Source: Arthrobacter sp. CDRTa11 (GTDB lineage: Bacteria; Actinomycetota; Actinomycetes; Actinomycetales; Micrococcaceae). Taken from it: a DNA stretch of 64,000 nucleotides. The stretch spans positions 2,046,001 through 2,110,000 of the forward strand of contig NZ_CP044532.1 in NCBI RefSeq assembly GCF_026427775.1. The letters run 5' to 3'. How positions within the stretch are numbered: position 1 is the stretch's first letter; each line of letters starts with the position of its first letter. Below, piece by piece: positions 44,855 through 54,014 of the stretch. The notes under the pieces are model-generated. The model did not search any database. It saw nothing but the letters and a program-made list of their open reading frames with translations, and was not told the DNA's origin. Made by a program: the position numbers and the translations under genes.

Positions 44855-45547
44855 ATGGTCCTGAGTCACTTCGCGTCCATTACCGCCGGTACCTGGATCA
44901 TCTCGCCCCACCCGGACGATGCAGCACTGAGTCTCGCTCTAGCGATCCTCGCCGGCACACTGCCCAAGCCCATCAACATTGTGAGCGTTTTCACGGTGTC
45001 CGCATTCAGTTGGCTTCCGAATGGTGATCGTGACATTGTCACTGCGATACGTGCACGCGAGGATAACCTGTTTGCAGACTGGTCAGACGTCAATCTTCAC
45101 TCTCTCGCGTTCCTAGATGCGCCCCTCCGAGACACATACAGGGAAGGTAACTCCGTCTTCGACCCTGATCTCGGTGTCTCGCCTTCACTTCGGTCGGCGG
45201 TTGCACAATCCGTTCTAGCTCTGAACGGCTCTTGGGCATCATCGTTGCTAGTACTGCCTTGCGGAATAGGGCATCACATCGATCACCGAACCGTCGCTGA
45301 CATCGGGCAGTTCATCAATGCTAGACAGACCGTCTACTACTCTGACCAACCCTACGCAATCGAGTGTTCTGCTTTTCCTGAGGGCGAGAAGGCACTGATC
45401 TGGTCTGCTAATGCATCCCCGCACAACGTTCTATCGAAGCGCTGTGCCATCTCACATTATGAGAGCCAGCCCGCCGTAGGTCGATTTCGTCAGCACCTCG
45501 ACAAGGTCGCTGAAGAGAGCCCGATCGAATTCCTGTGGTCCCGATGA
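44855..45547 (+). CDS. PIG-L family (LmbE-like) N-deacetylase
   Basis: This 230-residue protein has the zinc motif SPHPDD (17-22) and a second ligand region GHHIDHR, as in MshB, BshB and other GlcNAc N-deacetylases. It would remove an acetyl group from an N-acetylated sugar conjugate. ATG 44855 is preferred because GGAGG lies upstream; a TTG extension to 44741 is not PIG-L-like. It is the first gene of a six-gene cassette and overlaps the next by ATGA. The substrate is probably the product of a glycosyltransferase in the cassette (inference). Confidence 0.85.
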   Translation: MVLSHFASITAGTWIISPHPDDAALSLALAILAGTLPKPINIVSVFTVSAFSWLPNGDRDIVTAIRAREDNLFADWSDVNLHSLAFLDAPLRDTYREGNSVFDPDLGVSPSLRSAVAQSVLALNGSWASSLLVLPCGIGHHIDHRTVADIGQFINARQTVYYSDQPYAIECSAFPEGEKALIWSANASPHNVLSKRCAISHYESQPAVGRFRQHLDKVAEESPIEFLWSR

Positions 45548-46773
45548 ACGGTCGCAATCGTGAAGTGCTGCGGCGGACGGATCCGCTGACTCTCTACCGC
45601 GACGCCTTCGACAGAGGATCTCGCCATGGCGGCTCCGGGGAACGGACCGAGATAACTATCGGAGCCACCCCCGGCGATCAAGTGTCGGACATCCATGTCA
45701 CTCTTCGCTCCGTCCCTCTTTCGACAACGGAAGCCGTACCGCTCCTGCACATCGGAAAAGCGGGTAGTGCTTCGCTTGAAATCACGGAGCTCACGAGTAA
45801 CGATCCGCTGCTTACCTTGCGTGTCACTACCGATTGGTCTGGAACGACGATCTCAGCCCTCAGCCCCGACGCAACTGTCCGTGATTTTCAGTTGAGTTTT
45901 CAGTTGTGGGAGATCTGTTCCCCGCTGCGCGGGGCTTCGCCCTACTTGTACTCAGTGCTTGCTCTGCAAATGGATGTTCCGTTTGCGCCGCAGCGACCGC
46001 TCCTGATCACCCTAAGGACTCCGGTGTCCGTGGGGCCGCGAAGCACGCAAGGTAACTTCACGTTGGCCTACCCGTCTCGTTTGGATTCTGGTTTCCGTCT
46101 AACAAATATCTATTTCAGGAACTCTCCTGTTCGCCTGTTCTACCGGTTTGCGCCCAACGAGGGACTTACCGCACCCTGGCTGCACCTTGGACGGGCCGGC
46201 GTGGCTAGTCTCCTCATTTTCGTTGTCGCCATACTCGCGACGAAAATTGATGAAGGCGATCGCTTCAGCGCGCTCATTGCAATCTTCATCGCTGTGGCCG
46301 GAGTCATCTGGGATTTTTCCCGTGAAATCTCGACTTTCTCGGTCTACAACGCGACACGAAGTTGGATTCAGGCAACGGTGCTCTCCGCGCAGGTCACAGT
46401 ATTCTTGCTACTGGCGGCCGCCGTCGTTGGCCTTACTTCAGCTCCAACTATGCTGGAAACCGTAGGAACTGTCAGCCTAATCACAGCGTCGGTGCTCGTT
46501 CTCCTTAGTAGCGCCGCTTTGATTGCGCACGCACACGGCTTCTGGCAGCGTTTCGTCTGCGATCACGAGGGTTGTACTTATGTCTTTCGGTGGCGGCGGG
46601 CGCGTCCTGAATGCCACTACACGGGGCGCGTGCACTGCGACGCGCATCTTCTAACGATTTGTGGTTCATGCCCTCATGCCATAGACCTAACCTCTAACTC
46701 TCTTCGTACTGCATCGACCTATGGAAGCGCAGACACTCCATGCGGCGCGGTCACGGGGGGTGAAATCCGATGA
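45544..46773 (+). CDS. Membrane protein with C-terminal zinc-ribbon-like region
   Basis: In this 409-residue protein an N-terminal part of about 200 residues looks beta-rich (DIHVTLRSVPLSTTEAVPLL; GTTISALSPDATVRDFQLSF). Four membrane helices follow (GRAGVASLLIFVVAILATKI; FSALIAIFIAVAGVIWDF; VTVFLLLAAAVVGLTS; TVSLITASVLVLLSSAALIA). The cytoplasmic tail is rich in Cys and His (CDHEGCTYVF, CHYTGRVHCDAHLLTICGSC), which suggests a zinc-binding domain. No family recognised. It overlaps both neighbours by ATGA. It may anchor the pathway enzymes or export the product. Confidence 0.75.
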   Translation: MNGRNREVLRRTDPLTLYRDAFDRGSRHGGSGERTEITIGATPGDQVSDIHVTLRSVPLSTTEAVPLLHIGKAGSASLEITELTSNDPLLTLRVTTDWSGTTISALSPDATVRDFQLSFQLWEICSPLRGASPYLYSVLALQMDVPFAPQRPLLITLRTPVSVGPRSTQGNFTLAYPSRLDSGFRLTNIYFRNSPVRLFYRFAPNEGLTAPWLHLGRAGVASLLIFVVAILATKIDEGDRFSALIAIFIAVAGVIWDFSREISTFSVYNATRSWIQATVLSAQVTVFLLLAAAVVGLTSAPTMLETVGTVSLITASVLVLLSSAALIAHAHGFWQRFVCDHEGCTYVFRWRRARPECHYTGRVHCDAHLLTICGSCPHAIDLTSNSLRTASTYGSADTPCGAVTGGEIR

Positions 46774-47465
46774 GGCTGCGCTTTGTTTTGGGGTGGAGGC
46801 GTTTTTTCTTCGAGGAGCCATATCCCTTCAGTCTTGACGATGTCGAGTCTCGAGACGACACCGACACCCAAGTGGAATTTCTGACAACACTTTTCGGCGG
46901 TTGCCAAACGATCATCGATTTAGGTTGCGGACTAGGCCGTCATGCTTGTCGTCTCAGTGCCCGTGGTTTGACTGTTATCGGCGTCGATGCGGCCCCAAAA
47001 CCTAATGGCCTTAATTTTCGTTATGTCAAATCAGATCTTTCCCAAATTCCTTGCGAAAGCGAGAGCGCCGACGCGCTTTACAGTATGTATTCAAGCTTGG
47101 ATTATGACAGGGACATTTCGAAACAACTCCGGGAATGGTCTCGAATAGCAAAACCCAAGGCAATTTTGGTGATTGACCTGGCAAACCGTGGCTCACGCTT
47201 GAAGCTCGCACGTGATTCATTTGAAGGTGGTAAAGGCCGAATGATTAGTCTTCGCTTCAGAGAGCGGAGGTACCAATGCAATCTCTCTCGTCGTTGGAAC
47301 GTCATTTCGGTGCACTCATTTTCATATCCCGAACCTCGTCTCCCTTGGATGCTGACTGCTCTCGCTGAGGCTGGCTGGCACAACCAATCGGTCTTTGGAG
47401 ACTTCGATTTTTCTGCTTACACAACCAAATCACCTCGATTGATAGTCGTAGCATGCCGTCGTTAA
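46770..47465 (+). CDS. SAM-dependent methyltransferase
   Basis: This 231-residue class I methyltransferase has SAM motif I IDLGCGLGRHA (49-59), motif II region LTVIGVDAAPKP and SDLSQIPCESESADALYSMYSSLDY. It probably methylates an O or N atom of a small molecule. It starts with an ATGA overlap, and its end overlaps the glycosyltransferase gene by 13 bp. The DNA here is clearly less GC-rich than the transfer genes, with codons ending in A or T more often, which suggests a distant donor. Confidence 0.88.
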   Translation: MRLRFVLGWRRFFFEEPYPFSLDDVESRDDTDTQVEFLTTLFGGCQTIIDLGCGLGRHACRLSARGLTVIGVDAAPKPNGLNFRYVKSDLSQIPCESESADALYSMYSSLDYDRDISKQLREWSRIAKPKAILVIDLANRGSRLKLARDSFEGGKGRMISLRFRERRYQCNLSRRWNVISVHSFSYPEPRLPWMLTALAEAGWHNQSVFGDFDFSAYTTKSPRLIVVACRR

Positions 47466-48577
47466 TAGTGCATGTTTCGGTTGAACATCCCAACGCCGTT
47501 TGGGGAGGAATTGGCACTGCGATCGACTTGTTAGTGCGGGCAGCGACCGAGGAAGCAACTCCCACTGCGGTTCTGACTCCTCTGAATTCTGCTCTCGTTC
47601 CAGCACTCGAACACCCCGTTCAGGATATACGCACCTCTCACGGCCTCATCAATGGGCCCGGGGACTTTTATTATGCAGCAGATCGGTTGGCCCTCGGCGC
47701 AATTATCAGCGAGGAAATGACCTACCTACTTCGGCGACTGAGCACTCAGAACGCACTGCAGGTAATCATCCACAACGAAGAGTTCTTGCCGTTGATTCGA
47801 GCGCTTCGAGGGGCTCGGAGTATCGACGTGGTGTATTTTTCGCATGGGTTGGCTAAGGAAGAGCATCCTGGCCAAAGCCGTCTCTGGGACTTACAAAGGG
47901 ACGTCCACCTTGAGGCGCCCCAGATCGCCGTCGCCTCGACGGCCCAGTCCGAAGCAGTCCTTGAAATCTCAGGCCGACAAGCCTTTGTGATAAATCTTCC
48001 GCTGGCACATTTCGTAGATCAAGAAATCTCGAACAAACCTTTACCTAACGAAATCCTCGCGGCCGGAAGATTCGTTCGCCAAAAGGGGTTCGACATCCTG
48101 ATCAAAGCTCTCGATATGATCGAGTCCCCGCCTCTATGCCGAATCATCGCAGGGCACGGCGATGCTGAATACGAACGGGAGTGCCGTGGCCAGGCTCGGG
48201 ACAAATCGATCGACATTGTTTGGCTGCCTTGGAACAACGCAGCCGACTTGCGCGCATCGCTAACTCGAACAAGCTGTTTGATAATGCCTTCTCGTTTCGA
48301 ACCCCTAGGCCTGCTCGCGGCTGAGTCGATTGGCCTCGGAACTCCTGTCATCGGCTCAGACGTTGGAGGGCTTTCACTGCTTCTGCGAGCAGCATCACAA
48401 GTCGCAGTGCCGACCGGTGTGGACGGGCCGCACGTCCAAGAACTCGCACAAGCTATCGTCAGTCGGACGTCTCGTCGGATAACTGTGCAGGATCGTCGTT
48501 CGCTCGAGGTTTACAACTCAGATCGAACTCTCGCCAACCTAGACAGCTTGATACGGGCAGGAGAACCAGAATCTTGA
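47453..48577 (+). CDS. GT4-family glycosyltransferase
   Basis: This 374-residue GT-B enzyme has an N-terminal acceptor part (VHVSVEHPNAVWGGIGTAIDLLVRAA), similar in style to glycogen synthase and MshA. The donor-binding part has AAGRFVRQKGFDILIKAL and MPSRFEPLGLLAAESIGLGTPVIGSDVGGL. The EPLGLLAAE motif binds the nucleotide sugar. It would transfer a sugar such as GlcNAc to an acceptor, and a PIG-L deacetylase in the same operon recalls the MshA/MshB and BshA/BshB pairs. It overlaps both neighbours. Acceptor and donor are unknown. Confidence 0.88.
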   Translation: MPSLIVHVSVEHPNAVWGGIGTAIDLLVRAATEEATPTAVLTPLNSALVPALEHPVQDIRTSHGLINGPGDFYYAADRLALGAIISEEMTYLLRRLSTQNALQVIIHNEEFLPLIRALRGARSIDVVYFSHGLAKEEHPGQSRLWDLQRDVHLEAPQIAVASTAQSEAVLEISGRQAFVINLPLAHFVDQEISNKPLPNEILAAGRFVRQKGFDILIKALDMIESPPLCRIIAGHGDAEYERECRGQARDKSIDIVWLPWNNAADLRASLTRTSCLIMPSRFEPLGLLAAESIGLGTPVIGSDVGGLSLLLRAASQVAVPTGVDGPHVQELAQAIVSRTSRRITVQDRRSLEVYNSDRTLANLDSLIRAGEPES

Positions 48578-50016
48578 AAGTCCACGCAGTAACCCCGAAT
48601 TGGCGCTCAGACCTTTCGCCTCTCCCGACAGACACCCTGAGACCTCCGGTCTCATTTCCCCTCGAATGGGCGTATCTATCGGCGTCCTTGAAATCCGCTT
48701 CATTCATCTGCACCGACGCATATCTACACGATCTCACTGACTCAGCAACTGCTGAACTTGTACTGCAGAGCAACCCGGATTTCATCATCATCTCTTCGGC
48801 ACCGAATGCCTTGTATTGGCGTTGTCCACCATTCAGTGTGGAGGCTCCTAGAAAGCTAATATCTGCGATAAGAAGCTCTGGTTTTCTGGGAAGTCTAGTG
48901 GTGGTGGGCCCACATGGGACCCACAACCCCGAGTGGGCACACAAGGCGACAGGTACCGACTATGTCTGGCGCGGATCTACGGACACCATGCTCGGTCCAA
49001 CTCTCGAGTTGGCGGCACCAGCTGAAAGCCCGTATTTATACAACGGCAACGATCAAGGAATAATCCGAGTCGACGGCGCTGTAGACCTCCCAGTCGCCGA
49101 TCTCCAGGTGCTGAGCTCTTCCATAGATTATCCGCCACATGCTTGGTCACTTAGCGATGAAGAAAGGACAGTGTTTGGCAATAATTCTCGTGGCATACTT
49201 CTCGAGGCAAGTCGGGGCTGCCCATGGGCATGCGCGTACTGTGCGAAAGCTCCAGTTCGCGATCGCTACGGACGGCGGCCCCTTGATTCGATCGCTCGTG
49301 AAGTTGCGCAAGCTGTAGAGCTCGGATACGACTACGTCTTTTTTATAGACGAGACGTTCAATATTGCCTCTGATCATCAAGAAGATGTCCTTTCTCTGCT
49401 CGAGCGTTCCGGGCTGTCATTTGGCTTTCAAGGAAGGCCAGACCTGATCAACGATAATCGGGCACGGCGACTCGCGAGTGCTGGTTGCGTCTACGCAGAA
49501 CTCGGCGTTGATGTGGTCGGTGACCTTCTTTCTAAAGACATGGGCCGTCGCCAGCACCTTGAGCAGGCAGATCTCGGAGTGATTGCCTGCCGGGACGCCA
49601 TCCCGGTCGTCCGGTTCAACCGTCTCAATATGTCGACGTTAGATTATGTTGACATCTATCCCCATGACATGTCGCTTACTTGGGACATCCCAGTCGATCC
49701 GATCTATCCCTACCCCGGTTCGCCACTCGGAAGCGCACTTATGGCGCACTACGGTCGCTCGCAGTTTGATTGGGACTTTGGAGAACAATACTCATGGTGG
49801 CTACGAATGGAAGTGAGGCTACAGCGAGAACAGCCATCACTGCCTACCAGTGCTATCCGTGAGCTGCAGCAGGCGTTCTTAGGGATGAACAAAAGCGCTG
49901 CTGCAGCGTTGGCGGGGTTGCTTCCGACTACCACAACCACTGGTGGGATCCACGAATTGAACAAATCTGTGAAAGGAGTCGGTGGTGAATTGCACATTCG
50001 TGATACCCGCTCGTAA
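48574..50016 (+). CDS. B12-binding-domain radical SAM enzyme
   Basis: This 480-residue protein has an N-terminal Rossmann-like cobalamin-type domain (VVVGPHGTHNPEWAHKATG) and a radical SAM barrel with cluster cysteines C216, C220 and C223 (RGCPWACAYC). The layout is that of BchE-like class B enzymes that methylate unreactive carbons or form rings. The start is TTG 48574 in a TTGA overlap, with AGGAG ten bases upstream. It is the most unusual catalyst of the cassette. No match to a known product pathway was recognised, and cobalamin dependence is inferred from the domain only. Confidence 0.87.
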   Translation: MKVHAVTPNWRSDLSPLPTDTLRPPVSFPLEWAYLSASLKSASFICTDAYLHDLTDSATAELVLQSNPDFIIISSAPNALYWRCPPFSVEAPRKLISAIRSSGFLGSLVVVGPHGTHNPEWAHKATGTDYVWRGSTDTMLGPTLELAAPAESPYLYNGNDQGIIRVDGAVDLPVADLQVLSSSIDYPPHAWSLSDEERTVFGNNSRGILLEASRGCPWACAYCAKAPVRDRYGRRPLDSIAREVAQAVELGYDYVFFIDETFNIASDHQEDVLSLLERSGLSFGFQGRPDLINDNRARRLASAGCVYAELGVDVVGDLLSKDMGRRQHLEQADLGVIACRDAIPVVRFNRLNMSTLDYVDIYPHDMSLTWDIPVDPIYPYPGSPLGSALMAHYGRSQFDWDFGEQYSWWLRMEVRLQREQPSLPTSAIRELQQAFLGMNKSAAAALAGLLPTTTTTGGIHELNKSVKGVGGELHIRDTRS

Positions 50017-50728
50017 CGAGGCTGACCGGATCGGCAACCTTCTTTCAGTTCTCCGGCGAGCCCTGAACCCCGAACAGGTGCTGGTCGTCGACAACGGTAG
50101 CACCGACGGGACTGGAGCCATCGCACGACGGTCGGGCGCCCGTGTCATCTACGAGCCCCGTCGGGGTAAAGGCTACGCCGTAGACGCCGGCGTCCAACAT
50201 ACGCAAACGGACCTGGTCTTCCTCTGCGATGCAGACATAGAGCGATTCGACTTCACGGCGGCGGAGGTTCTGCTAGAAAACCGGATTCCTGGGGAAATTC
50301 TGGCCCGTCTAGCATTGGACCGTGCGCCCGAACTAGCACCGGTTACATATTTATGCGCGCAACCACTTCTGAAAACCCTGGGTTTTCAAAAGGTGAGTGA
50401 GCCGCTCGGTGGGCTGGCGCTTGTGGCAAGATCCTTCCTAAGCAATACACATCTTCCAGGGCACTGGGGCTTCGATGTGGCGCTCACCATGGCGGCACTG
50501 CAAACAGGCGTCGCCGTGCGTGAATTGCCTGTAAGGAACATGACGCATCGGGCAAAGCCCTTGACCGATTACAAAGAAATGGCCACGGATGTCGGTCGAA
50601 CAATACTCCAATCCGCCGGTCTACTGCCTTGGGACCACGTGGACTGTGTTCGTTGTAGCCGCGTGAAAATAGCACTGGACAACAGAGCTATTGACTCCAG
50701 TGAACGGGTAGAAGTTACTCGCAGATAA
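49982..50728 (+). CDS. GT2-family glycosyltransferase
   Basis: This 248-residue GT-A enzyme has the N-terminal FVIPARNEADRIGNLLSVL, VVDNGSTDGTG and the metal-binding LCDADIERF. The C-terminal part (HWGFDVALTMAALQTG) resembles glucosyl-3-phosphoglycerate synthase and dolichol-phosphate-type enzymes. Translation starts at GTG 49982 or 49985 after AAAGGAG, within the end of the radical SAM gene. It is the last gene of the cassette. It may add a second sugar or act on a phosphorylated acceptor. Confidence 0.86.
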   Translation: MVNCTFVIPARNEADRIGNLLSVLRRALNPEQVLVVDNGSTDGTGAIARRSGARVIYEPRRGKGYAVDAGVQHTQTDLVFLCDADIERFDFTAAEVLLENRIPGEILARLALDRAPELAPVTYLCAQPLLKTLGFQKVSEPLGGLALVARSFLSNTHLPGHWGFDVALTMAALQTGVAVRELPVRNMTHRAKPLTDYKEMATDVGRTILQSAGLLPWDHVDCVRCSRVKIALDNRAIDSSERVEVTRR

Positions 50729-51036
50729 ATGAGACTACGGCTACATAGGACACTGAAACGAGGTGACTGAGTTTCGCAGTTTTCCGGGGGCAGTTGCCGC
50801 TGGCGCTTACGTGTAACTAGGTGCGATGGCCGACATGCGCGTATTCGCCATGGCGCCATTACACGCCCCTGGGGAGCCTCTAACCGGAAAAACGCCGGAC
50901 CAATTTTCCGGCCATTGTGTTGGTAAGTTTTGGTAAACGTGGACAAAAACTACTGGTTTGAACTGAGGGCGGCCTGTAATACCACTACTGCCTCATGGAA
51001 GGAGCGTCCCTGATCGGGGGCGCTCCCTCCGCCGTC
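50729..51036. other. Convergent spacer with hairpin
   Basis: No gene is seen between the convergent cassette and the unknown exported protein. A hairpin, GGAGCGTCCC (51001-51010) with GGGGCGCTCC (51017-51026), lies just after the minus-strand gene. It is a possible terminator with no good T-run. Confidence 0.5.
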
Positions 51037-52890
51037 TCAGCCTTTGAAGGACGCGAGCATCGACTGGATCTGCTGGTACTCGGTGGTCTTTGTGTAGGCG
51101 GTCATCTCAGCCATGGTGCTGAAGTATTTGCTCGAGTTGAACAGCACGAGGCGGGTTGTCATTCCTCCGATGGAGAGTTTGCCGGTTTCCACCTGGACCT
51201 GCCCGTATAGGAGGAATGGGACCAGTTCCTTCGGAGGTGCCGAGTCCGGCGGGCTCATGGACATTGAGAGTTGGACTGGCTTGGGCCATTTGATCATCCC
51301 GAGCTCTTCCGGGAACGGGCCCAAGTCCATGGCCACGTTTTTGACCACGAAAAGGCCGGTTTCAGACAGCGGCGCCCTGCCGGGTGTAGACGGCAGATTG
51401 GTGACAGGACGATGTTTCATGGCCCCGTTGGCATCCCAGATCGTGAAGACCGCCAACTCGCCCATCTCTTCGCCGCGCGCGTTCGTGATCTTTGCTCCTC
51501 CCGTCACGGCATCGTCGACTTTCCATTCCAGCGGATGTTCGAAGCTGAACGTCGCGTTCTCGATTGTTCCGGAGTATGTGACTGTCGCCGGCAGGGGCGT
51601 GTGGTCCACGGCGGAAGGCGGCGATATCGAAATCCGGTACCCGTTGAAGTTCAGGGCGGTGTCTGCGGCCGCGGCGAGCCCATGTGCGGCCGTTTGAATC
51701 CCTGACCAGGCCCAGGTGAACACCTGCGCGACACTGACAGCCAGGATGTCCAGCATCTTCCCCTTGGCCAGGTCCATGAAGACCTTTCCGCTGCAGGCCA
51801 TGACGGTGCTGACCGCGTCGTTGAGGTACCTCCCGGCTGCCGATACCTGAGTCACGTCAGCTGTCGCCATCCCCTGGAATCCGGCGGCGCAGTTCGCGGC
51901 GTCCATTGCAGAGCTGACAGCTTCGGAGGAAATCTTGCCGAAGATCTTCCCGTAGACCATGGTGGTCGTCTCAATACCGAACCACAGTGCCGTGGCCAGG
52001 TACGCCGGGGGAGAGGGGTCCAGCCGGACCCCAACGGCGGCGGATGAATCTAACTTGTATTCGACTGTCTCGCCGGGCCCAATGATGTTGATGCTGCTGC
52101 CTCTGATGGTCGGCGCCGTGATGTATTTCGCCAGCCGGGGCAGCATCTGCCCAAAGTCCAGACTGCGGCTCCCCAATGTCAGCCCAGCCGTACTCTCAGC
52201 CGAAACAGCGTAGCCGCGGGAGTTGTTCACTTTCAGGACCGTTGAGCCATCAGCATTTTTGCCAACGCACCATTGGACGGCGCCACCACTGTCGCTGGTG
52301 ACAGTAACCCCTCCTGCCCGTGCCTCTGACTCCCGCTCACATTTGGGCTGGGAACCGTAGCCGGATCCTTTGTAGACGGAGTCGAGCTTGTTCCTGGCCC
52401 AGTTTGTCAGCCAGTCCCAGCTGTCAGTGAACCAGTTGGAGAAATGGTTGGTGCGGACGATGAGGTCAGCTCCGGACACTTCAGCGTTCAGCATGTATTG
52501 CGGATCGTCTTCGGGATTCTCGGTGAACCCCACGAGAGGGGCCGGTTCGCCGTCCTTGACTACGCCTTTGAAGACCAACGTGGCCTCGCCGGTCAGCTGA
52601 GCCCCTACCAACTCGATAGCCCAGCCGGACCGGTTCTCCGGCAACGCCACCGGTTTGACGTGCAACTTCCCCGCACTTGATATGGCAGACCCAGGAATGG
52701 TGACTTCCGGGGATCCGTCCTTGCTGGGCAGAGTAACGTCCCGCCCCTGTGCCACGGCGATGCTGCCGTCAGCCTCCGGGGTGGCCTTTGCTTCCCACGG
52801 CGGTGACCAGACCCCCGTGAACACCAGTCCGACGACCACCACGCACAGCAAAGCGACAACGGAAAGAGCTACCCCCAACGGCCTTTTCAT
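51037..52890 (-). CDS. Large membrane-anchored exported protein of unknown function
   Basis: This protein of about 617 residues has an N-terminal membrane helix (PLGVALSVVALLCVVVVGLVF) followed by a long exported region. That region is rich in beta segments, with a helical middle part (SSEAVSSAMDAANCAAGFQGM; LAVSVAQVFTWAWSGIQTAAHGLAAAADTA). The cysteines may pair outside the cell. ATG 52890 is used; ATG 52962 is also in frame and gives a basic extension. No domain was recognised. It stands alone, converging on the biosynthetic cassette, and three TTAAT-containing repeats lie upstream. It could be a surface adhesin or a mating-pair factor of the element. Confidence 0.72.
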   Translation of the reverse strand: MKRPLGVALSVVALLCVVVVGLVFTGVWSPPWEAKATPEADGSIAVAQGRDVTLPSKDGSPEVTIPGSAISSAGKLHVKPVALPENRSGWAIELVGAQLTGEATLVFKGVVKDGEPAPLVGFTENPEDDPQYMLNAEVSGADLIVRTNHFSNWFTDSWDWLTNWARNKLDSVYKGSGYGSQPKCERESEARAGGVTVTSDSGGAVQWCVGKNADGSTVLKVNNSRGYAVSAESTAGLTLGSRSLDFGQMLPRLAKYITAPTIRGSSINIIGPGETVEYKLDSSAAVGVRLDPSPPAYLATALWFGIETTTMVYGKIFGKISSEAVSSAMDAANCAAGFQGMATADVTQVSAAGRYLNDAVSTVMACSGKVFMDLAKGKMLDILAVSVAQVFTWAWSGIQTAAHGLAAAADTALNFNGYRISISPPSAVDHTPLPATVTYSGTIENATFSFEHPLEWKVDDAVTGGAKITNARGEEMGELAVFTIWDANGAMKHRPVTNLPSTPGRAPLSETGLFVVKNVAMDLGPFPEELGMIKWPKPVQLSMSMSPPDSAPPKELVPFLLYGQVQVETGKLSIGGMTTRLVLFNSSKYFSTMAEMTAYTKTTEYQQIQSMLASFKG

Positions 52891-52962
52891 AAAGACATTG
52901 TCATGGCCGGCCCCCGACAGGGTCCTGATCTGGGCCTTTATTACGCGTCGGACGCGGCGCAT

Positions 52963-53429
52963 GTCGAGTCCGCGTAGGAATGGCGGCGGAAGTCCAGTGC
53001 GGGCGAAATGAACAATTCTGCCTCTAGTTGATCACTCGCTCAGGGAAGCCTCTCTGCCGGGGCCACGAAGTCCTTGCCAGCCAAAATTGTTAATCTCCAG
53101 GCGGACGGGATCGCCCGACGAGTGTTAATTTGCGTCGGGATTGGCCGGATTTCGGAGGTGCGATTGTTAATGTCGCGGCGCATTGGACAGCTGTCGGAAG
53201 CGGATTCGCGGCCGGCTTCCTGATTTCATCGAGATCGAGCGGATCCGGCAATGGGTCGATCGTGCGGGCTCTTGGAAAGGGGCTGGAAGTGTGACGGACG
53301 TCGCCGCGTCCTGCTTCCTTGATGACCTTTGCACAGGCCTAAGTGTCAGCAAGATCCTAAGTGGACCGCTAGCGGCATATCCAACTTCCTCTCATCAAAG
53401 GACTTTGGTTGGGATTGCACTAGTCATCG
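52963..53429. other. Upstream region with repeated TTAAT motif
   Basis: No supported gene. ATTGTTAAT occurs at 53086-53094 and 53163-53171, with a related GTGTTAAT at 53122-53129. The spacing of about 35-42 bp suggests a regulatory array for the minus-strand gene at 51037-52890. Confidence 0.45.
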
Positions 53430-53993
53430 CTAAGAGTGAGCGCGAGCTGGAATCTTCCGCGGCTTCCTGGTCGGTTCTGCTTTCGGCGCCCAGGCAAGTG
53501 TGTCAGGGCCGCCAATGTAGTAGGTCTGGGGCCACGGAAGTCCCGGCTTGACTTGTGCGGGATCCGGGGAAATAAGGAGAACCGATCCAGGCCAGATCGG
53601 TTCCGGCAAAGCTTCGATCCATGCTTGCTGAACGTGGTCGAAACGATTCCAATAAATCGTAATCCAGGATCCAGTGGGCTCCAGAGCATCGACGCTGATC
53701 ACGGTGATTTCGGTTGTCGTACGGTGACTCCGCTTGGCATCATCGAACTCGTGCCATTTTTGTTCGGCGGCCGCCATCCAAGCGCGGCGGCGGTGAAAGC
53801 GAGTCAGCCAAATGGCCGCTAGGGCAACAGACGCCGAGAGTATGGTAACGCCGCCAACTATCAGAATCGCACCACGGGGCATTCCGGCACTCAGAGCTGT
53901 CAGAAAATAGCCAGCCGCAATCGAGACCGCGGCACTGGTCAATATCAGCGCGGGTGTCGCCAACCTGGGCTTGAGGACTGGGTTCGAGCTCAT
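53430..53993 (-). CDS. Two-helix membrane protein next to the relaxase
   Basis: This 187-residue protein has two membrane helices near the N-terminus (ALILTSAAVSIAAGYFLTAL; GAILIVGGVTILSASVALAAIWL) and a cytoplasmic domain of about 120 residues (TEITVISVDALEPTGSWITIYWNRFDHVQQAWIEAL). GGAAGGAA precedes the ATG. It follows the relaxase gene by 21 bp on the same strand, so it is probably part of the DNA-processing operon. Function is not recognised. Confidence 0.72.
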   Translation of the reverse strand: MSSNPVLKPRLATPALILTSAAVSIAAGYFLTALSAGMPRGAILIVGGVTILSASVALAAIWLTRFHRRRAWMAAAEQKWHEFDDAKRSHRTTTEITVISVDALEPTGSWITIYWNRFDHVQQAWIEALPEPIWPGSVLLISPDPAQVKPGLPWPQTYYIGGPDTLAWAPKAEPTRKPRKIPARAHS

Positions 53994-54014
53994 GGGTTCC
54001 TTCCGCTGCCCAGT

